A DNA stretch of 53,872 nt from an uncultured bacterium (GTDB taxonomy: Bacteria > Actinomycetota > Actinomycetes > S36-B12): contig CAINMH010000012.1 of assembly GCA_903850745.1 (NCBI GenBank), positions 1 through 53,872 of the forward strand, written 5' to 3'. Below the pieces are notes generated by a model that was given only the letters and a program-made list of their open reading frames with translations, made no database searches and was not told the origin of the DNA. A program made the position numbers and the translations under genes. Of the stretch, positions 22,118 to 30,605 are shown one piece after another (within the stretch, counting starts at the first letter, position 1; every line of letters begins with the position of its first letter).

Positions 22118-22852
22118 ATATACACAAGCACGACCATAAACGGAGCACGGCGTGCAAGCCTCTCCCTCCATATCGTGAACCGCACGACCTCGGGAAACCT
22201 CAGCCGGGCATCAAGTAGGGGCACCGGCTCGCGTACCGGGTGTAGAGAGAGGCCAAAAGGCCAGAGACGCTTCGGGCAGGGGGTCCGCTGTGGCAGGGGA
22301 CCCAGACTTCTGGCTCCTTCACATAACTTCATCTTCCAAAGTTCCGCACACCATGCAACGGGGTGCGGAGCACCACGTGGGGCATGGTGTAGGTGAGGAG
22401 TGCCGAAGGCACGGATCCCTACCAATTACTCTCAATCTGCGAGAGCAGCGCCAACCGGCGAGAATCTCAGCTCAGGAAGTTTGACGTCCACATGCAGAAT
22501 CTTGTTGAAGTTCAGAGTCCTGTCGTGAGGGTAGCCGGCGAAAAACCGCTCTCGGAGCTGCGTCCATAGAATTTCTGAGAATCTCGCCAAATCTGTCAAT
22601 GATCTAATTAGAATCTCCTTAAGCGAGTTTGAGCCCAAGCACGTCTCAAATGTGACTCAACTGAAGCTGTGAAGGCCAAGGGTCTTGGTTTCTCTTGGGT
22701 GTTGTGAAGCATGGGGGGTTAGATAGATGAACCTAAATGAACTTGTCCTTCTAGCAGGCCCGCGTCGATGAATCTTCCAGTCGCAGTTCGGCAACTACCA
22801 GTCTTCGCTCCCGTTTTTTGCCACACGTACTGTGACCGGAGGGGTGTGGTGC
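22118..22852 (+). other. 735-bp gene-free stretch with clustered hairpins
   Basis: No convincing protein gene is present; the track ORFs here are short and overlap in opposite directions. The left half (about 22220-22412) contains an unusual cluster of inverted repeats, listed separately. The right half is AT-richer and includes a 14-codon ORF (22727-22771, MNLNELVLLAGPRR) with a good ribosome binding site (GGGGGG), which could be a leader peptide. A candidate ribosome binding site for the SHOCT gene, GGAGGGG, ends the stretch. No tRNA, integrase remnant or transposon end was recognised. Confidence 0.5.
22221..22412. ncRNA. Possible structured RNA: series of stem-loops
   Basis: Within 190 bases there are: an imperfect CACCGG...CCGGGTG stem (from 22221); GGCC-AAAA-GGCC (22251-22262); GGGTCC...GGACCC (22281-22303); a nested pair in which ACACCATGC (22348-22356) matches GCATGGTGT (22382-22390) and encloses GGTGC-GGA-GCACC (22362-22374); and GTGCC-GAA-GGCAC (22400-22412). 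Each stem is perfect or nearly so. This density is far above what the neighbouring intergenic DNA shows. The strand cannot be decided from inverted repeats. It matches none of tmRNA, RNase P, SRP or 6S RNA as far as I can see. Whether it is transcribed is unknown. Confidence 0.35.
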
Positions 22853-23626
22853 ATGGCTGAATACGAGCAGGGACAGCACGAGAATGGCTGGGTTCTAATT
22901 GGCAACGAATGGGTGCAACTTCGGGGAGTTAAGCCTGATTCAGAGCGGTTCGAAAAGGGTGACCTCTCCAACGGTCACATTTGGACAGGTTCCGAATGGA
23001 TTCTTTGTGTAAACCCTCCGCTCGCAATCGCAGACGGAACGAGACCAACATCGGGTTCGGATTTGGCACCTAGCCAGCAGAGGGCCCTCGCGAAGGCGGA
23101 GGTGAAGCGCCAAGAAGCGGACCGGTTTGGGACTGTGGTGGCCCAGAAGAACTTGGGGTTTTTGAAAGTCGTGACCATCTACTCCAAGGGATGGGTTGGC
23201 TGTCCTGACGGAAAGACGGAGAAATTACTGGCTATTTCGGTCAGCGATAACACGACGCGAAAAAATGCTGCGGCTGTCGGAGCCGGAATCCTCCTTACCG
23301 CTGGCTTGACTCTTGGCAATTCGGCAAACAAAGGAACGGTGTTTCTCGTGATCGTCACCGAGACCCGTACGCACCAGATCAAAGTGGCAGCACCTTCCGA
23401 CGCCACAATCGCAAATGCCCACACGCTTGTAGCCGCGGGAAACGCGGTTCTTGAGGCCAATGCCCGAGAACAGGGCATCTCGGCCAGTACCGGTCTAGGT
23501 CAGCCTTCATTCCCGACAGTTGACCTCTCGAGTCAACTCACTCGGTTGAGCGAACTTCATGCCTCTGGTGCCCTCAGTGCCTCAGAGTTCGCTGCCGCGA
23601 AGGCCCGCTTACTCTCCGACAGCTGA
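22853..23626 (+). CDS. SHOCT-domain protein
   Basis: The ATG at 22853, close behind GGAGGGG, is preferred over the GTG at 22832; the product has 257 residues. The N-terminus contains two similar tryptophan-bearing segments (ENGWVLIGNEWVQL and SNGHIWTGSEWILC). The centre has a glycine/alanine-rich hydrophobic stretch (AAAVGAGILLTAGLTLG) that may be buried or membrane-inserted, within a beta-rich domain (LGFLKVVTIYSKGW, GTVFLVIVTETRTHQIKVAAP). The C-terminal 30 residues (LSSQLTRLSELHASGALSASEFAAAKARLL) are a clear SHOCT oligomerisation motif, which usually sits at the end of proteins acting near membranes. Function unknown. It is convergent with the DUF2510 gene. Confidence 0.75.
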   Translation: MAEYEQGQHENGWVLIGNEWVQLRGVKPDSERFEKGDLSNGHIWTGSEWILCVNPPLAIADGTRPTSGSDLAPSQQRALAKAEVKRQEADRFGTVVAQKNLGFLKVVTIYSKGWVGCPDGKTEKLLAISVSDNTTRKNAAAVGAGILLTAGLTLGNSANKGTVFLVIVTETRTHQIKVAAPSDATIANAHTLVAAGNAVLEANAREQGISASTGLGQPSFPTVDLSSQLTRLSELHASGALSASEFAAAKARLLSDS

Positions 23627-23832
23627 CCTAGTACGGGCACTCAATTGCAGAGGCCGTCAAGAGCCAGTGCGTTTAATTGATAGGGATTGTGAGGCGAATT
23701 CATGGATTAGGTATCGGCATGATCCTGACGACCCCGCGTGCCTACACGTCCGGGGGTCCGGGGGTAGCGTTTCTCTCGCAGGTGACTCCCGGAGCCATGT
23801 GAAGGATCGGACGACTTCGCAGATGGCCAATT

Positions 23833-24105
23833 TCAACGATAGAACAAGGTGACGAGGAAGATAGTCGCGCCGACGATGAACCCGATGCAACCGAGGACCT
23901 GGATCGGCCCCCATCCGCTTCCGGATGGATCGGGTGAACCGGGACCGGGTGGAGTTGGCTTCGTTATTAGTGGGTCGCCGTAGGATCGCTCGCTTTTCTT
24001 GGCGGTGGCTTGAGTCCACATGCCGCCGTCCCAGTATCGCAACCTCTCTGGAGATTGTGGGTCGCGGTACCAGCCAGGTGGCGGCTCAATGATTGGTGGT
24101 TCCAT
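23833..24105 (-). CDS. DUF2510 membrane protein
   Basis: The ATG at 24105 follows GGAGACAT and is preferred over the track start at 24132; the product has 90 residues. It opens with EPPPGWYRDPQSPERLRYWDGGMWTQ, the DUF2510 motif 'PPGWYpDP....lRYWDG..WT' common in actinobacterial membrane proteins. A proline-rich linker and a single C-terminal transmembrane helix follow (IQVLGCIGFIVGATIFLVTLFY). The motif domain should be cytoplasmic. Its role is not known. It is the first gene upstream of nothing obvious on its strand and stands alone. Confidence 0.8.
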   Translation of the reverse strand: MEPPIIEPPPGWYRDPQSPERLRYWDGGMWTQATAKKSERSYGDPLITKPTPPGPGSPDPSGSGWGPIQVLGCIGFIVGATIFLVTLFYR

Positions 24106-24229
24106 TATGTCTCCATCCCCGTATTTGAACACGAGCCTAGTAGGTAGCGACAGAGGGTAAGCGCTGTGAGGTTCTCCTCAGGCGTATTTTTCAGTGGCAT
24201 GTTCGAGGTCCTCATACAGCTTCAGAACA

Positions 24230-24262
24230 GGCGGGGGAGCCCGGGAAATTTGAGCTCCTGCC
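24230..24262 (-). terminator. Hairpin downstream of the large RCC1 gene
   Basis: GGC...GGAGC (24230-24240) can pair with GCTCC.GCC (24254-24262) around a 13-base loop, with a small bulge. It lies 22 bases beyond the stop of the 2012-residue gene. There is no U-tract, so the call rests on position and stem strength. Confidence 0.35.
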
Positions 24263-24284
24263 CATATTCGCAATGTTTCTTAAG

Positions 24285-27200
24285 TTAGGCGACGCCGACT
24301 GCTGTCGTGAGGGAATCGGACTGCCCGACTTTGTTTGAAGCCCACACGGAAACCGAATACGTTTTGGCGCTGGTGAGATTGGCGAATATGCAGGAGCGCT
24401 TCGAGATGTCTGCGGGCTTCGTGAGTGTCACGGTCTTGACTACTTTCCCGCCCGAGGACAGTTCGATCCGGTAGCCGTTAACTGGGAAAGCTTTTCCACC
24501 GTTAAATATTGGGGCGTTCCATGCCACCGCGATCTTTCCTACCGATGGCGAGATTGCGTTGAGGCTTGTCACGGGAAGTGGCGCACTGCCTGTCACTAGC
24601 AATGTGAGTGCGGTTGTGGCGACTGCGCCCTTACCTGCGATGGAGTAGGTACCGGATTTTGTTGCACACACTTTGAGGGTCACTTTGCCATTGACCGCTG
24701 CGCCGCTCAGTTTGCTTCCCTTGCACTTTTGTGTGGCACCCGCAGGAGGCGTGATCGTCACAGATACCCCTGTCGCGCGCGGAAGACCAAGAGCAAGGGC
24801 AGCCATCGCAGGAACTCGATCTTTCACGTTAACCGGTACCGACACCAACTGGTCCATGGTGGCCGTGAGCGTGTCTGGTACCTGGAGCCAAGGCATGTCC
24901 GCTAGCGCTACCTCAGTCACCGCTGCGGATAGAACAATGTTGCGTTGACGCTGCCACAAAATTCCGTCGCTGTAGATCACCGTGGCAACAGGGTCGCCAT
25001 TCGCGGAAAAGCCTCGAGCTTCAAAAGAACCATCAGCATCGGTGAGTCCTGAGGACTTCACTCCAGGGATGAAGAATGTGAAGCCATTTCTTGTTATTGA
25101 CTTCGTGAGCCCGCTAACCGTCACGGATGCACCAAGTATGGGAAGGGTTCCACCGGACGTGACTCGAACAACCCGCTCAACTCTTGAGTTCTCGGTCGGG
25201 ACGCGCAGGGTCAAGGCCGTATTCCCACTCGAGACGATGTCCCAACTCCCCGAGACCATCGCACCAGATGACAAGGTTGCTGCTTCCACTGTTACGCGGA
25301 CGGTGCCCGCAGGCAAACGGAAAAGATCCACATTGCCGAGCGCGGTGAATCCGTACTCAGCAGCAGACCGGAAGTCGCCATCGAGTGTGGCCCAGCTGAC
25401 TACCCCACCGGTTATCGCTGCCCCGTCAGAATCAAGGACCGTGAGACGTTGCGTCCGGGTGCCGGATGTTGCGGCGACCTCCGAAGGTGCTGACCACTCC
25501 GACGGGCCAACCCCGTTAACCGCAGCAGTGCGGAATTCATACACAGACGCTGAAGTTAAACTCCTGACTGTGATTGACGTCGCAGGCGACGGGTCATGGC
25601 TGAACGTAGTCCACGACATCTCACCACTCTTGCGATACTGCACTCGGTAGTCGGTAATCGGAGAGCCACCATCGCTCACGGGTGCAGTCCACGACACCTG
25701 CAGCGACGAACCTGTAGCGCTGGAAGCAATCACACGTGTGGGAGCGATCGTGGTGGCCAGCGTAGAGGTAGCGCTGGATGGGCTCGAGTAAACACCGGTA
25801 TCAACGGAGTTGACGGCCGCGACTTGAAACACGTATAAGGCACCTGAAGTTAAACCGGTAACCGTGATGGACGTCGAGGGTGACGGGTCATGGGTGAATA
25901 TTGACCACTGGTCTTCCGACGCGAGGCGGTATCGGACCCGGTAGTCCGTGATCGCCGCGCCACCGTCGTCTGCAGGTGCGGCCCAAGAGAGTTGCACTGA
26001 CGAACCAGTATCACCCGAACCAAGCACGTCTGTGGGGGCGCTTGGGGGATAGGCGGTAGCCGCCCATACTTCTTCGCAGGGACCATGGCGAACTGAGTTG
26101 ACTGCTGAAACGCAGAAAATGTAGTTAGTGGCCTGTTCCAGGCCAGTGACAGTGATTGAGGTCGAGGGTGACGGGTCATGGGTGAATATTGAGTATCCGC
26201 CTTCCGGAAGGCGGTATCGGACCCGGTAGTCCGTGATCGCCGCGCCACCGTCGTCTGCAGGTGCGGCCCAAGAGAGCTGCACTGAGGAACCAGTAGCACC
26301 CAAACGACGCACATTTCTTGGGAAATCCGGCGGAGAGAGGGTCTGCACCGCAACAGATGGATCAGAGAAGGCGCTGAGACTACCAGCTGAGTTGACTGCA
26401 GCAACGCGGAACACGAGTCGCATGCCGTCTTCTAAACCAGTGACCGTAATCGATGTCGCCGCCGAGTCGAGATGGCTGAATGTTGTCCAAGACAGGGGCC
26501 AATTAGAGAATTCACTAAATTGTACAAGGTAGTTATGGATCGGAGATCCACCGTCACTGGAAGGTGCAGACCACGACACCAGGACTGACGAACCGGTAGC
26601 GCCCGAGGCAATCACATTGGTGGGAGCGCCCGGCGTGGGTAGCGTATAGGCCGCGCTCGATGGGCTCGAAAACATGCCGGTATCAACCAAGTTGACCGCA
26701 GCAACCTGAAACACGTATGACGCCCCTGGAGTTAGACCGGTGACTGTGATGGATGTCGAATCCGAAGCTACATGGTTGAAGGTCGTCCAGGAATTCGCCG
26801 AGGCAAGGCGGTACTGCACTACGTAGTCGCTGATCGCGGCACCACCATCACTGGTGGGTGCGGTCCACGACAGCTGCAGCGAAGAGCTCGTCGCGCCAGA
26901 GGCACCCACATCTGTCGGCATACCCGGAGCGATCGCCAACGTGCGACTCCACGCACTTTGCGCGACCCGAGTCGCGGCTGTTAAGCCGGTGATACCCGAC
27001 ACCGGCACCGGGACCGGGACGGGACTAGGGGTGGTCAGGCTGTTACCTAACTGTCCTGAGCCGTTGTTACCCCAGCATTTCGCGGTGCCGTCCGCCATCA
27101 CCGCACACGAATGAGATCCCCCGGTGCTCACGCTGAGTGCGGTTGCGGCAGGAGTCAACCCGGTGGTACCCGACACCGGCACAGGGACGGGACTGTCGTC

Positions 27201-30200
27201 GGTCGAGTTGTTACCCAACGGGCCGTAGGTGTTGTCGCCCCAGCATCTAGCGGTGCCGTCCGCCATCACCGCACACGAATACAGTTGCCCGGTGCTCACG
27301 CTGACTGCGGTCGACGGGGGTGCCGACCCGGTGATACCCGACACCGGTACTGGGGCGAGACTTTCCGTGGTCGAGTTGTTGCCCACCTGGCCATTGTTGT
27401 TGTTACCCCAGCATTTCGCGGTGCCGTCCGCCATCACCGCACACGAATGAGAGCCTCCGGCACTCACGCTAAGCGCGGTCGTGCCGGGAGATAATCCGGT
27501 GATACCCGACACGAGCACCGGGCCTGGGACGGGACTGTACGTCTTCGAGCCGTTTCCCAATTGGCCAAAGCTGTTATAGCCCCAGCATTTGGAGGTGCCA
27601 TCCGCCATCACTGCACACGAATGAAGGGAACCGGTGGTCAGGCTGAGCGCGGTGGTGGCGGGTGTCAGCCCGGTAATACCCGACACCGGCACTGGGACAA
27701 GTCTGTTTGTGGTCAAGCCGTTGCCCAACTGGCCGTAGTCTCCTCTGCCCCAGCATTGGGCCGTGCCGTCCGCCATCACCGCACACGAATGATCAACACC
27801 GGTGCTCACGCTGAGCGCGGTCGTGGCAGGAGTCAACCCGGTGATGCCCGACACGGGTACTGGGACAGGGCTGTTTGTGGTCGAGTTGTTGCCCAATCGG
27901 CCGTAATAGTTGCGACCCCAACATTTCGCGGTGCCGTCCGCCATCACCGCACACGAATGAGAGCCTCCGGCATTCACGCTAAGCGCGGTCGTGCCGGGAG
28001 ACAACCCGGTGATACCCAACACTTGGACAGGGACAGGGCTGTCTGTGGTCGAGTTATTGCCCAACTGTCCGTAGTTGTTGGACCCCCAGCATTTTGCGGT
28101 TCCATTCGCTATCACCGCACACGAATGATAGGTACCGGCATCGATTGTGGGTTCTTGTCCGCTCCACACACTTGAGCCAACCGTGTTCACTGCAGCCACC
28201 CGGAATACGTATGTCGCCCCAGGCATCAAACCTGTAACCGTCACTGTCGTCGCAATCGATGGCGACACTTCCGCGAATGTCGACCAGGACAATTCACCGA
28301 CCTTGCGGTACTGGATCGCGTAATCGCGGATCGCTGAATCACCATCATTGGCAGGAGCGGTCCACGACACCTGCAGCGACGAACCCGTCGCACCTGAAAC
28401 GCTCACTCCAGTCGGCATACCGGGTGCGTTCGCCAGTGTGGAGGCGGCGCTCGATGGGCTCGAAAACATGCCGGTATCAACCAAGTTGACCGCAGCAACC
28501 TGAAACACGTATGACGCCCCTGGAGTTAGACCGGTGACCGTGATGGATGTCGAATCCGAAGCTACATGGTTGAAGGTCGTCCAGGAATTCGCCGAAGTAT
28601 GGCGGTACTCGATCGTGTAATCCGTGATCACGGCTCCACCATCACTGCTCGGTACGGTCCACGACACCTGCAGCGACGAGCCTGTAGCACCTGAGGCGCT
28701 CACACCGATAGGAGCACCTGGGGCGATCGCAAGCGTTCGACCCCAAGCTCCTGGCGCGACCCGAGCCGCGGCTGACAGCCCGGTGATACCCGACACCGGC
28801 ACTGGTACGGGACTGTCATCGCTCGTGCCGTCACCTAACTGGCCGTTACCGTTGTTGCCCCAGCATTTTGCGGTGCCGTCCGCCATCACCGCACACGTAT
28901 GTTGGAAACCGGCAGTCACGCTGACGGCGGTCGTGGAGGCCGTCAACGCGGTGATTCCCGATACTGTCACTGGGACGGCACTTTGATAAGTGAAGTCGTT
29001 ACCTAGTCGGCCGTAGATGTTCAAGCCCCAGCACTTTGCGGTGCCATCCGCCATCAGCGCACAAGAATGAGAATGACCAACGCTCACGCTTACTGCGGTC
29101 GCAGCGAGGGTCAACCCGGTGATACCTGAAACCGACACAGGGACAGGCGAACTCGTGGTCGTCCCATTGCCTAATTTTCCAGTAACGCCATCACCCCAAC
29201 ATTTTGCAGTGCCATCCGCCATCACCGCGCACGAATGGTAGTAACCGGTACTCAGGGTGACTACGGTCGACGCAGGCGTCAACCCGTCAATGTCTGACAC
29301 TGGCAACGGGACGGGGGTATAGGTCGAGTTGAAACCCAACTCGCCCTGGATGTTGCTTCCCCAGCATTTCGCGGTGCCGTCCGCCATCACCGCACATGAA
29401 TGAAAGTTACCCGTACTCACGCTGATTGCTCTCGTGGCGGGCGTCAACCCGTCGATACCCCACACTGGCACGGGGATAAGGCTGTTTGTCCCCGAGCCGT
29501 CGCCCAACTGGCCGGAGGCTCCTCTGCCCCAGCATTTTGCGGTGCCATCCGCCATGACTGCGCAAGAGTGAAAGTCCTTGGTGCTCACACTGAGCGCGGT
29601 CGTGGCGGGAGTCAACCCGGTGATACCCGCCACCGGTATAGGGACGGAACTGTTTGTGGTCGAGTTGTCACCCAGCTGACCCCAATTGTTCAAGCCCCAG
29701 CATTTTGCGGTGCCGTCCGCCATCACCGCACATGAATGCAGAAGCTCGTCACCTGTGCCTACGCTGATGGCGGTCGTGGCGGGTATTAGCCCGGTGATAC
29801 CTGTCACTGGCACTGGAACAAGACTGTCCGTGGTCGAGTTGTTATCCAACTGGCCGTAGTAGTTGCGACCCCAGCAATGGGCGCTGCCATCAGCCATAAC
29901 CGCGCATGAACCAACGGCCCCGGAGTTGAGCATGGGTTCCTGCCCACTCCACATGCTCGTGCCTTCCGTGTTCACTGCAGCCACCCGGAACACATACGTC
30001 GAGCCGGGCGTCAAACCTGTAACCGTCACTGTCGTCGCAACCGATGGCGACACTTGGGTGAACGTTGACCAGGACAGTTCACCGACCTTGCGGTACTGGA
30101 TCGTGTAATCGGTGATCGGAGAACCACCATCGTTGGCAGGTGCGTTCCATGACAACTGCAGCGACGAGCCTGTGGCTCCGGAAGTAACCACGAGGGTCGG

Positions 30201-30323
30201 TGCTCCCGGGACTGAGACGGTCTGCACGGTGGTGGCGCTGGAAACAGAAGGGGCACTGAGAGACAGGAAGACAACCGTCAGAGATAGGCAAGTAGGCGCA
30301 ATGACCCTGCGCAAAAAGTTCAT
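24285..30323 (-). CDS. Giant secreted RCC1-repeat / fibronectin type III protein
   Basis: The 2012-residue protein starts at an ATG after CGGGGGCTGGA and has a Sec signal peptide (about residues 1-30). Domains in order: Fn3 (about 35-125), seven RCC1 blades (130-528), two Fn3 (530-725), seven RCC1 blades (731-1121), five Fn3 (1131-1618), a beta-rich C-terminal region with carboxypeptidase-regulatory-like segments (about 1620-1910), and a final Fn3-like domain. Each blade carries 'HSCAVMADGTAKCWG.N..GQLG', with two cysteines about ten residues apart that could form a disulfide outside the cell. Each block of seven should close as one RCC1 propeller. No LPXTG, autotransporter or membrane anchor is seen, so the protein is secreted or held non-covalently. 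A role in adhesion or carbohydrate/protein binding is inferred. A paralogue lies at 31991. Confidence 0.9.
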   Translation of the reverse strand: MNFLRRVIAPTCLSLTVVFLSLSAPSVSSATTVQTVSVPGAPTLVVTSGATGSSLQLSWNAPANDGGSPITDYTIQYRKVGELSWSTFTQVSPSVATTVTVTGLTPGSTYVFRVAAVNTEGTSMWSGQEPMLNSGAVGSCAVMADGSAHCWGRNYYGQLDNNSTTDSLVPVPVTGITGLIPATTAISVGTGDELLHSCAVMADGTAKCWGLNNWGQLGDNSTTNSSVPIPVAGITGLTPATTALSVSTKDFHSCAVMADGTAKCWGRGASGQLGDGSGTNSLIPVPVWGIDGLTPATRAISVSTGNFHSCAVMADGTAKCWGSNIQGELGFNSTYTPVPLPVSDIDGLTPASTVVTLSTGYYHSCAVMADGTAKCWGDGVTGKLGNGTTTSSPVPVSVSGITGLTLAATAVSVSVGHSHSCALMADGTAKCWGLNIYGRLGNDFTYQSAVPVTVSGITALTASTTAVSVTAGFQHTCAVMADGTAKCWGNNGNGQLGDGTSDDSPVPVPVSGITGLSAAARVAPGAWGRTLAIAPGAPIGVSASGATGSSLQVSWTVPSSDGGAVITDYTIEYRHTSANSWTTFNHVASDSTSITVTGLTPGASYVFQVAAVNLVDTGMFSSPSSAASTLANAPGMPTGVSVSGATGSSLQVSWTAPANDGDSAIRDYAIQYRKVGELSWSTFAEVSPSIATTVTVTGLMPGATYVFRVAAVNTVGSSVWSGQEPTIDAGTYHSCAVIANGTAKCWGSNNYGQLGNNSTTDSPVPVQVLGITGLSPGTTALSVNAGGSHSCAVMADGTAKCWGRNYYGRLGNNSTTNSPVPVPVSGITGLTPATTALSVSTGVDHSCAVMADGTAQCWGRGDYGQLGNGLTTNRLVPVPVSGITGLTPATTALSLTTGSLHSCAVMADGTSKCWGYNSFGQLGNGSKTYSPVPGPVLVSGITGLSPGTTALSVSAGGSHSCAVMADGTAKCWGNNNNGQVGNNSTTESLAPVPVSGITGSAPPSTAVSVSTGQLYSCAVMADGTARCWGDNTYGPLGNNSTDDSPVPVPVSGTTGLTPAATALSVSTGGSHSCAVMADGTAKCWGNNGSGQLGNSLTTPSPVPVPVPVSGITGLTAATRVAQSAWSRTLAIAPGMPTDVGASGATSSSLQLSWTAPTSDGGAAISDYVVQYRLASANSWTTFNHVASDSTSITVTGLTPGASYVFQVAAVNLVDTGMFSSPSSAAYTLPTPGAPTNVIASGATGSSVLVSWSAPSSDGGSPIHNYLVQFSEFSNWPLSWTTFSHLDSAATSITVTGLEDGMRLVFRVAAVNSAGSLSAFSDPSVAVQTLSPPDFPRNVRRLGATGSSVQLSWAAPADDGGAAITDYRVRYRLPEGGYSIFTHDPSPSTSITVTGLEQATNYIFCVSAVNSVRHGPCEEVWAATAYPPSAPTDVLGSGDTGSSVQLSWAAPADDGGAAITDYRVRYRLASEDQWSIFTHDPSPSTSITVTGLTSGALYVFQVAAVNSVDTGVYSSPSSATSTLATTIAPTRVIASSATGSSLQVSWTAPVSDGGSPITDYRVQYRKSGEMSWTTFSHDPSPATSITVRSLTSASVYEFRTAAVNGVGPSEWSAPSEVAATSGTRTQRLTVLDSDGAAITGGVVSWATLDGDFRSAAEYGFTALGNVDLFRLPAGTVRVTVEAATLSSGAMVSGSWDIVSSGNTALTLRVPTENSRVERVVRVTSGGTLPILGASVTVSGLTKSITRNGFTFFIPGVKSSGLTDADGSFEARGFSANGDPVATVIYSDGILWQRQRNIVLSAAVTEVALADMPWLQVPDTLTATMDQLVSVPVNVKDRVPAMAALALGLPRATGVSVTITPPAGATQKCKGSKLSGAAVNGKVTLKVCATKSGTYSIAGKGAVATTALTLLVTGSAPLPVTSLNAISPSVGKIAVAWNAPIFNGGKAFPVNGYRIELSSGGKVVKTVTLTKPADISKRSCIFANLTSAKTYSVSVWASNKVGQSDSLTTAVGVA
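26653..26801 (-). repeat. Near-identical direct repeat, copy 1 (Fn3 coding segment)
   Basis: This 149-base segment matches 28447-28595 with a single mismatch (GACTGTG versus GACCGTG) at a distance of exactly 1794 bases, or 598 codons. It marks a recent in-frame duplication or gene conversion of an Fn3-RCC1x7-Fn3 unit. Confidence 0.85.
28447..28595 (-). repeat. Near-identical direct repeat, copy 2 (Fn3 coding segment)
   Basis: Second copy of the 149-base segment at 26653-26801. The near identity ends abruptly on the right, where GCCGAGGCAAGG differs from GCCGAAGTATGG, which suggests a recombination boundary inside the Fn3 domain. Confidence 0.85.
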
Positions 30324-30605
30324 TCCAGCCCCCGATCACCCTGAGGCAACACTGCCCTCGAGACCACTATAGGCGCTCATCGGCGCAGAGACTCAGCCCA
30401 GGGAAGTGCGGATTTACGGCCGTTTGGGCAGCCCTGAGAGTCAATTAGAGGAGGTAGAGCTACTGGCTGTGCTTACTGGAGTTGCTCACAGGGTCGCACC
30501 CTTGGCGAAAGCCGATTCTGCTCTCAAGCTTGGGCCTTCAGGGCAATACCCGCCACGACTGAACATGGCTCGGAACCATACGCGCGCCAAGTCGCTCCGC
30601 GACTA

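Noticed and set aside
27111-28175. 127-aa and 204-aa plus-strand ORFs with repeated motifs
   Set aside because: Their repeats are the mirror image of the RCC1 coding repeats on the minus strand, not a separate repeat protein.
26950-29950. Regular repeats of about 150 bases that could suggest a repeat array or CRISPR
   Set aside because: The period equals one RCC1 blade, the reading frame is open throughout, and the units are degenerate as expected of coding repeats. No short identical repeats with unique spacers occur.
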